Shown here piece after piece: positions 59,963 through 64,000 of a stretch of 64,000 nucleotides of DNA. A program made the position numbers and the translations under genes. The DNA is from Paralcaligenes sp. KSB-10 (lineage in GTDB: Bacteria > Pseudomonadota > Gammaproteobacteria > Burkholderiales > Burkholderiaceae_B): positions 2,976,001 through 3,040,000 of the forward strand of contig NZ_CP089848.1 in the NCBI RefSeq assembly GCF_021266465.1, read 5' to 3'. The notes beneath the pieces are model-generated. The model did no database searches, was not told the DNA's origin, and saw only the letters and a list, made by a program, of their open reading frames with translations. Positions within the stretch are counted from its first letter, which is position 1. Every line of letters starts with the position of its first letter.

Positions 59963-61186
59963 TCAGCGCGGCACCAGTTTTTCGGGGGAAAGTTCCGTAA
60001 GCCGGTTGACCCCCAGCAAAGCCATATCGCGGTGGATCTCGTCCTGCAGCAGCTTGATTGCGTGAGCTACGCCGGCTTGCCCGTTGATGGCCGCCGCGTA
60101 AATCATGGGCCGGCCGACGAAAACATAGTCTGCGCCAAGCCCCAGCGCCTTCAGCACGTCGGTTCCCCGTCGTACCCCGCTGTCGAGCATGAGTGCCATG
60201 GAACCCTTGGCGAGGGATGCGTCGGCCAGCGCGGCAAGGGAGGTCATCGATCCGTCCAGTTGGCGCCCTCCGTGGTTCGACAAGATGACGCCATCCGCGC
60301 CATGTTGCTCCGCCTTTCGAACATCATCCGCATCAATGATGCCCTTGACAATCAGCCGCCCCTTCCATAGGCGCCGTATCAGATCGAGGTGCTCCCAGGA
60401 CAGATGGTCACGCAGTCCGAACTGGCGAACAACACTACGGGAAATGACAGGTACGCCGCGCCCGGCTCCCGCATTTTCGAAATGCAGCATGCCGCGGCTG
60501 ATGAGGGTTCTGGCCAACGTGCCGAACAGCCAGCGAGGGCGCGTAATGCCGTCCCAGGCCAAGCGCGCGCTCGGCCGTAGCGGGGTGGAAAAGCCGACAC
60601 GGATGTTGTTTTCCCGGTTGGCCAAGGTGGCAGTATCGACCGTCGTTACCAAAGTGCTGAATCCTGCTGCGTGCACACGTTCCACGAGCGCTTCAATATG
60701 TGCGGCTTCCCCGGGTATATAGGCTTGAAACCATCCGCAGGTAGGTGCGGCGCGAGCTATGTCCTCCATCCGTGTCAGGGATGCTCCGCTTAGCACATAG
60801 GGAATACCGGCCGCCTCGGCCGCCCGAGCCATGGCCATGTCGCCATCGAATGCACAGAGCGCACAGAGGCCCATCGGCGCAATGCCAAAGGGCGCGGTGT
60901 ATGTTCGGCCCATGAGAACGGTACTTTGGCTGCGTCGCGATACGTTGACAAGGACATTTGTTTTGAACATCCATTTCGCGAAAGACGCGCGGTTCTCGGC
61001 CAGCGACGCGTTGTCCTCAACCCCCCCACTGATATAGCCGAAGATGGGCCGGGGTAGGTGTCTGCGCGCAGCGTTTTCGAAGTCGCCCAGCGACAGGATA
61101 TTGCGCAAACGCCTGGGCAACAGCTTGCGCGCATTGGGGGCCGGGCCCTGTTGTTGCTTGAGCGGGCTTGGGGGCAAGGTTGTCAT
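59963..61186 (-). CDS. FMN-dependent alpha-hydroxyacid dehydrogenase/oxidase
   Basis: A 407-residue LldD-family flavoprotein. It has LPRPIFGYISGGVEDNASLAENRASF near residue 44, PFGIAPMGLCALCAFDGDMAMARAA near 98 and the catalytic SNHGGRQLDGS near 300. The N terminus (residues 1-32, basic and Pro-rich) varies among paralogues. A palindrome TTACG-N5-CGTAA lies about 100 bases upstream of its start, matching one upstream of the Bug gene at 62389, so the IclR between them probably controls both. Most similar in the window to the gene at 31368. Confidence 0.92.
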   Translation of the reverse strand: MTTLPPSPLKQQQGPAPNARKLLPRRLRNILSLGDFENAARRHLPRPIFGYISGGVEDNASLAENRASFAKWMFKTNVLVNVSRRSQSTVLMGRTYTAPFGIAPMGLCALCAFDGDMAMARAAEAAGIPYVLSGASLTRMEDIARAAPTCGWFQAYIPGEAAHIEALVERVHAAGFSTLVTTVDTATLANRENNIRVGFSTPLRPSARLAWDGITRPRWLFGTLARTLISRGMLHFENAGAGRGVPVISRSVVRQFGLRDHLSWEHLDLIRRLWKGRLIVKGIIDADDVRKAEQHGADGVILSNHGGRQLDGSMTSLAALADASLAKGSMALMLDSGVRRGTDVLKALGLGADYVFVGRPMIYAAAINGQAGVAHAIKLLQDEIHRDMALLGVNRLTELSPEKLVPR

Positions 61187-61283
61187 GAAAGTACTCGCTT
61201 TAATACTGCCTGGCAGCGGGATGCGTCGCTGTCCGTAACAGTGCGTCGCACTTTAGACGAGTGCCGCCGGTTTGTGCAATGCA

Positions 61284-61298
61284 TTACGTACTGCGTAA
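61284..61298. promoter_or_regulatory. Predicted IclR operator upstream of hydroxyacid dehydrogenase
   Basis: TTACG-TACTG-CGTAA, a perfect 5-5-5 palindrome in the gap between the IclR stop and the hydroxyacid dehydrogenase start. The same arms recur at 62228-62242. It shares the N5 spacing seen at the other IclR operator candidate at 7215. Confidence 0.6.
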
Positions 61299-61313
61299 CC
61301 GCACCAGCCGATA

Positions 61314-62156
61314 TCAGGGGTGCCAGGCCGCGCGCAGCGCCGTAGCCGGCATGGCGCCCAGACTTATACCCAGTCGTCTCGCTGCATCAATGGTGGCCGG
61401 GGCATGGCTCAGCAGACGAGCTTCTGTCAAGCGCTTTACCGGACCCGAAGTGCTGACAGCCCCAAGGACCGCTCCGTGCTTGCCTCTTACCGCGGCTGCC
61501 ACGCTTGAAACGCCCGGAGCCCTTTCCCCGCATGTGTAATGAAAGCCCGTGCGACGGATCTTCTCGTACATAGGGCCCGGCTGCCCTAATGCCGCCAGTA
61601 TGACCCAACCGGGCGCGCCTTTGTGAAGGGGGAGAACCTCGCCTGAACGTACGTGGTCAGGTATGCCGGCGGGCCCATCGCACCGCGTGAGGCAACTGCG
61701 CAGGTTGCCTTCGTAGACATAGAAGGATGCGCTTTCACCAGTTAGTGTGGAAAGCTCACGCAGGATGGGTTCTATGGCGAAGTCGAGGTCGAACTGTGCC
61801 TGATAGAACGATCCGATAAGGCCTGCTGCGGGCCCGAGCCGCCATGCCCCGTCTTCGCGGCGGGCGAGAAAACGCGAGGCGGCCAAGGTTCGTGCCAGTC
61901 GAAGCACCGTCGGCTTGTGCATACCGGTTCGGCGCGCAAGCTCGGTAAGCGTCAAGAAAACCTCGCCGCTATTGAAGGCAGTCAAGATCGATAAAGCCCG
62001 GGTCACTGCATGCACCTGTGTGCGGCGCTGCTGAATACTTATCGGCTCAATCGGTGTCAGAAGCTCGGAAAGCGGCATCGTACTGGAGTGTGTTTCCGTT
62101 TCCGAACTAGCGATTGCGCGGGCGGGGCTGCTTGGTCGGAGTCTTTTGCCAGCCAT
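61314..62156 (-). CDS. IclR-family transcriptional regulator
   Basis: A 280-residue regulator with HTH at about 40-100 (VTRALSILTAFNSGEVFLTLTELARRTGMHKPTVLRLARTLAASRFLARREDG) and a normal ligand domain (LDFAIEPILRELSTLTGESASFYVYEG). Start 62156 is preceded by AGAGGA. It is flanked by two identical-arm palindromes (61284 and 62228), one before the hydroxyacid dehydrogenase, one in the divergent region with the Bug gene. Paralogous to the IclR at 57805. Confidence 0.92.
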   Translation of the reverse strand: MAGKRLRPSSPARAIASSETETHSSTMPLSELLTPIEPISIQQRRTQVHAVTRALSILTAFNSGEVFLTLTELARRTGMHKPTVLRLARTLAASRFLARREDGAWRLGPAAGLIGSFYQAQFDLDFAIEPILRELSTLTGESASFYVYEGNLRSCLTRCDGPAGIPDHVRSGEVLPLHKGAPGWVILAALGQPGPMYEKIRRTGFHYTCGERAPGVSSVAAAVRGKHGAVLGAVSTSGPVKRLTEARLLSHAPATIDAARRLGISLGAMPATALRAAWHP

Positions 62157-62227
62157 GGCGTTAGTCCTCTGGAGATAGGTCAACTGGGGTTCCCGCGGGA
62201 TATTTCGGAAGCGTGGGGGCGCGGCTG

Positions 62228-62242
62228 TTACGCAGGACGTAA
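62228..62242. promoter_or_regulatory. Predicted IclR operator in the IclR/Bug divergent region
   Basis: TTACG-CAGGA-CGTAA, a perfect 5-5-5 palindrome 72 bases upstream of the IclR start and 147 upstream of the Bug start. The arms are identical to those at 61284-61298 and only the spacer differs, which argues for one regulator recognising both. Confidence 0.6.
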
Positions 62243-62388
62243 TTCATTGTATGCGGTTTTATTTCTCCTGATAATAGGTGCGTATTTACCCATGATCATA
62301 AATGAGGCAAGGCATTTTGCTGCGCCCATCTTGGCGCCGGCCCCATATATCCCTCTTGCTTTTCATTCTTCGAACAAATGGAGACATC

Positions 62389-63375
62389 ATGACCCGCCTT
62401 TACACTCGACGCACTGTGGTTGCCTTGGCCGCCGCAGTATTGACAGCCGCCGCCCCTGCCGCGATGGCGCAGAAGCCAGCTTATCCGAACCACCCGGTCA
62501 AGGTGGTTGTTCCTTTCACTCCGGGGGGGAACGCCGACAGCACGGCGCGTATCTTCGCAGAGGCTTACGCCAAGCTGTTTGGCCAGTCGTTCGTTGTCGA
62601 GAACAAGGGAGGGGCGGGTGGCATGATCGGCGCATTGCAGGTCGTGCGGGCCGAACCGGATGGCTACACTGTCCTCATATCGACCACGGGGCCCATTGTC
62701 TCCAGTTGGCAACTGGCGGGCAAGGCCGCGGCATACAGCCTGGCCGACCTGAAGCCGGTAACATTGCTCACTAAAGTGCCCGACGTACTGGTTGTCAATG
62801 CAAGCTCGAGCTTCAAGACATATGCCGACCTGGCCGGCAGCGCAAAAACACGAAGCAATATCAAGTTCGGTCATCCCGGTAATGGAACTGCCGGCCACGT
62901 CAACATCTTGCAGATGCAGAAGGCGCTCGGCGCCAAATTCATTCTGGCGGGGTACAAAGGGAGTGGGCCCGCCGTACGAGACCTGCTCGGAGGCCAGTTG
63001 GATGCCGTGGCAACCGATCTGCCTTCGGTGCTGCCATTTGTCAAAGCGGGAAAGCTCCGCGCCCTGGGTGTCGTTTTCCCCGAGCGAGTAGCATCGCTGC
63101 CCGATGTTCCGACCATGGCGGAAGTCCATCAGCCCGAAGTGGACATCGCGCCTTTTGCCGCCTTGATGGTGCCGCGCAATACGCCTCAGGCAATTGTTGC
63201 ACGGCTTGCCGAAGCGAGTAAGAAGGTTTTGGCTGATACCTCGGTCCGCCAGCGAGTGGCGGCTATCGGCGGTATTCCGGTGGGCCTGAGCGGAGCGGGC
63301 TTAGATGCGCTATTAAAGCAGCAAGTGGCTACATATGCCGACTTGATCAAGTCGGGGCTGCTCACTACACAATAG
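62389..63375 (+). CDS. Bug/TctC-family periplasmic solute-binding protein
   Basis: A 328-residue receptor with signal peptide (MTRLYTRRTVVALAAAVLTAAAPAAMA) and the blocks HPVKVVVPFTPGGNADSTARIF, FVVENKGGAGGMIGALQVV and LAGYKGSGPAVRDLLGGQLDAV. GGAGACATC precedes ATG 62389; the frame extends 29 codons further but without family-like sequence. It is divergent from IclR and 33 bases upstream of a lactonase gene, so a lactone or aldonate-like acid is a possible ligand. Confidence 0.93.
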   Translation: MTRLYTRRTVVALAAAVLTAAAPAAMAQKPAYPNHPVKVVVPFTPGGNADSTARIFAEAYAKLFGQSFVVENKGGAGGMIGALQVVRAEPDGYTVLISTTGPIVSSWQLAGKAAAYSLADLKPVTLLTKVPDVLVVNASSSFKTYADLAGSAKTRSNIKFGHPGNGTAGHVNILQMQKALGAKFILAGYKGSGPAVRDLLGGQLDAVATDLPSVLPFVKAGKLRALGVVFPERVASLPDVPTMAEVHQPEVDIAPFAALMVPRNTPQAIVARLAEASKKVLADTSVRQRVAAIGGIPVGLSGAGLDALLKQQVATYADLIKSGLLTTQ

Positions 63376-63407
63376 ATCCGTTTACTGCGTCCGATGGGAT
63401 ATCCGTC

Positions 63408-64000
63408 ATGGCAGAGGCCGGAAAGAGTCTGCGAATGACCGGCTCATTTTGCTCATCTGATCGGCCGGAGAGTTTTTTCGGCGCGATTGGAAGCCGTCTT
63501 GTTCAATATCAACTGAGCCAGGCTGGCAATCTGTCGGAGTGCACCTCCGTAATGTTGCCGCTCAATGTTCAGTATGGTTGCTTCGACGCTGGCCGCGCGC
63601 TCGCATATGTGGTGTGCAGCGATGGAGGAGTCTCAAGCGCTGGTAATCGCCACCAATTGGTTCAATTGTCGTTTGGTAGACGGCGTTTTCTTTTGATGGG
63701 CGAGCCGATTGAGCTTCCCCATCGCCCGATTCACGTGGTATTGGATGACAACCGGCGCCGGCTGGCCGTTGCCTACAACCGACCCGCTGCGTTGACGGTG
63801 CATGGCCTGAATAAAGAAGGGTTGGTGCAGGGCTCTGCCGTTCGGATTGACGATCCGGGTGTGGTTGGACATTTCCCGCATCAGGCCATCCCTATGCCTG
63901 GCAGCGACGACTTACTTCTTACGTGTCGAGGCGACAATGCCACGGCAGAGTATGGCGAGAATCCCGGATCGCTTCGTGTGATCGGCGTCGAGGGCGATAA
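63408..64000 (+). CDS. Beta-propeller lactonase-family protein (3' end outside window)
   Basis: The first 197 codons are present and the frame runs off the right edge. Blade-like repeats are visible: FFGAIGSRLVQYQLSQAG near residue 25, RALAYVVCSDGG near 64, ELPHRPIHVVLDDNRRRLAVAYNRPAALTVHGLNKEGLV near 100-140 and VGHFPHQAIPMPGSDDLLLT near 155-175. This fits the seven-bladed 6-phosphogluconolactonase-like (Lactonase) family, which hydrolyses sugar or carboxymuconate lactones. Start could be 63408 or the ATG at 63435. It follows the Bug gene and is probably co-transcribed. Confidence 0.75.
   Translation, partial: MAEAGKSLRMTGSFCSSDRPESFFGAIGSRLVQYQLSQAGNLSECTSVMLPLNVQYGCFDAGRALAYVVCSDGGVSSAGNRHQLVQLSFGRRRFLLMGEPIELPHRPIHVVLDDNRRRLAVAYNRPAALTVHGLNKEGLVQGSAVRIDDPGVVGHFPHQAIPMPGSDDLLLTCRGDNATAEYGENPGSLRVIGVEGD

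Noticed and set aside
62296-63129. A 277-codon minus-strand frame
   Set aside because: Antisense to the Bug gene 62389-63375 and without domain features.

Overview
The window looks like an accessory catabolic region of a beta-proteobacterium, most likely Alcaligenaceae (Bordetella, Achromobacter, Pusillimonas or a relative). The evidence is the large number of Bug/TctC-type periplasmic solute-binding proteins (six intact, two broken), a classical beta-proteobacterial porin, many local LysR, IclR and GntR regulators, and gene order built from small substrate-specific modules. I see no tRNA, rRNA, CRISPR array, transposase or phage gene. Nothing in the window is clearly housekeeping except possibly an argC-type reductase.

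Layout. 1-3.8 kb: a partial two-headed LysR regulator, then an amidohydrolase, a Bug protein and a leaderless solute-binding protein. 3.8-8.0 kb: citryl-CoA lyase-like protein, acyl-CoA synthetase and Bug protein on the minus strand, facing a divergent IclR regulator with two visible operators. 8.0-12.5 kb: aldo/keto reductase with divergent LysR, a broken Bug gene, then argC with divergent LysR. 12.5-19.3 kb: a GntR regulator with two DNA-binding domains facing a five-gene operon (FMN hydroxyacid dehydrogenase, acetoacetate-decarboxylase-like, Liv-type binding protein, SDR, FAH-family hydrolase) that ends in a livG/livM deletion scar. 19.4-28.2 kb: a complete Liv-type ABC importer plus a BKACE enzyme on the minus strand, facing AraC, SDR and a 2-oxoglutarate oxygenase. 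28.2-28.8 kb: a cluster of gene fragments. 28.8-36.4 kb: a glutarate-type module (porin, Bug, FMN hydroxyacid dehydrogenase, GlaH/CsiD, LysR, GntR, TauD-family dioxygenase).

36.8-39.5 kb: a quinone reductase, an IclR gene and more relics, including a second copy of the porin 3' end. 39.5-48.2 kb: a very tight minus-strand operon encoding GntR, a CoA transferase, a three-subunit acyl-CoA carboxylase, a nitronate-monooxygenase-like flavoprotein, a domain-swapped CoA transferase and a Bug protein. 48.3-56.5 kb: a polar-amino-acid-type ABC importer with MmgE/PrpD, RidA, a ureohydrolase and an AstE/aspartoacylase-like deacylase under a divergent LysR. 56.4-57.8 kb: a decayed molybdopterin oxidoreductase with a set of short repeats upstream. 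57.8-64 kb: two divergent IclR-Bug pairs around a third FMN hydroxyacid dehydrogenase, ending in a partial beta-propeller lactonase.

Most modules share one logic: a high-affinity periplasmic receptor, one to five enzymes that activate or oxidise an organic acid, and a dedicated regulator transcribed divergently. The most informative observations are a glutarate hydroxylase paired with an FMN oxidase where LhgO would be expected, a citryl-CoA lyase paired with an AMP-forming ligase, the compact carboxylase/flavoprotein/CoA-transferase operon, and a Liv importer whose LivF Walker A and LivG signature defects both fall in the same composite ATP site. All functions are read from sequence alone; no database search was run.
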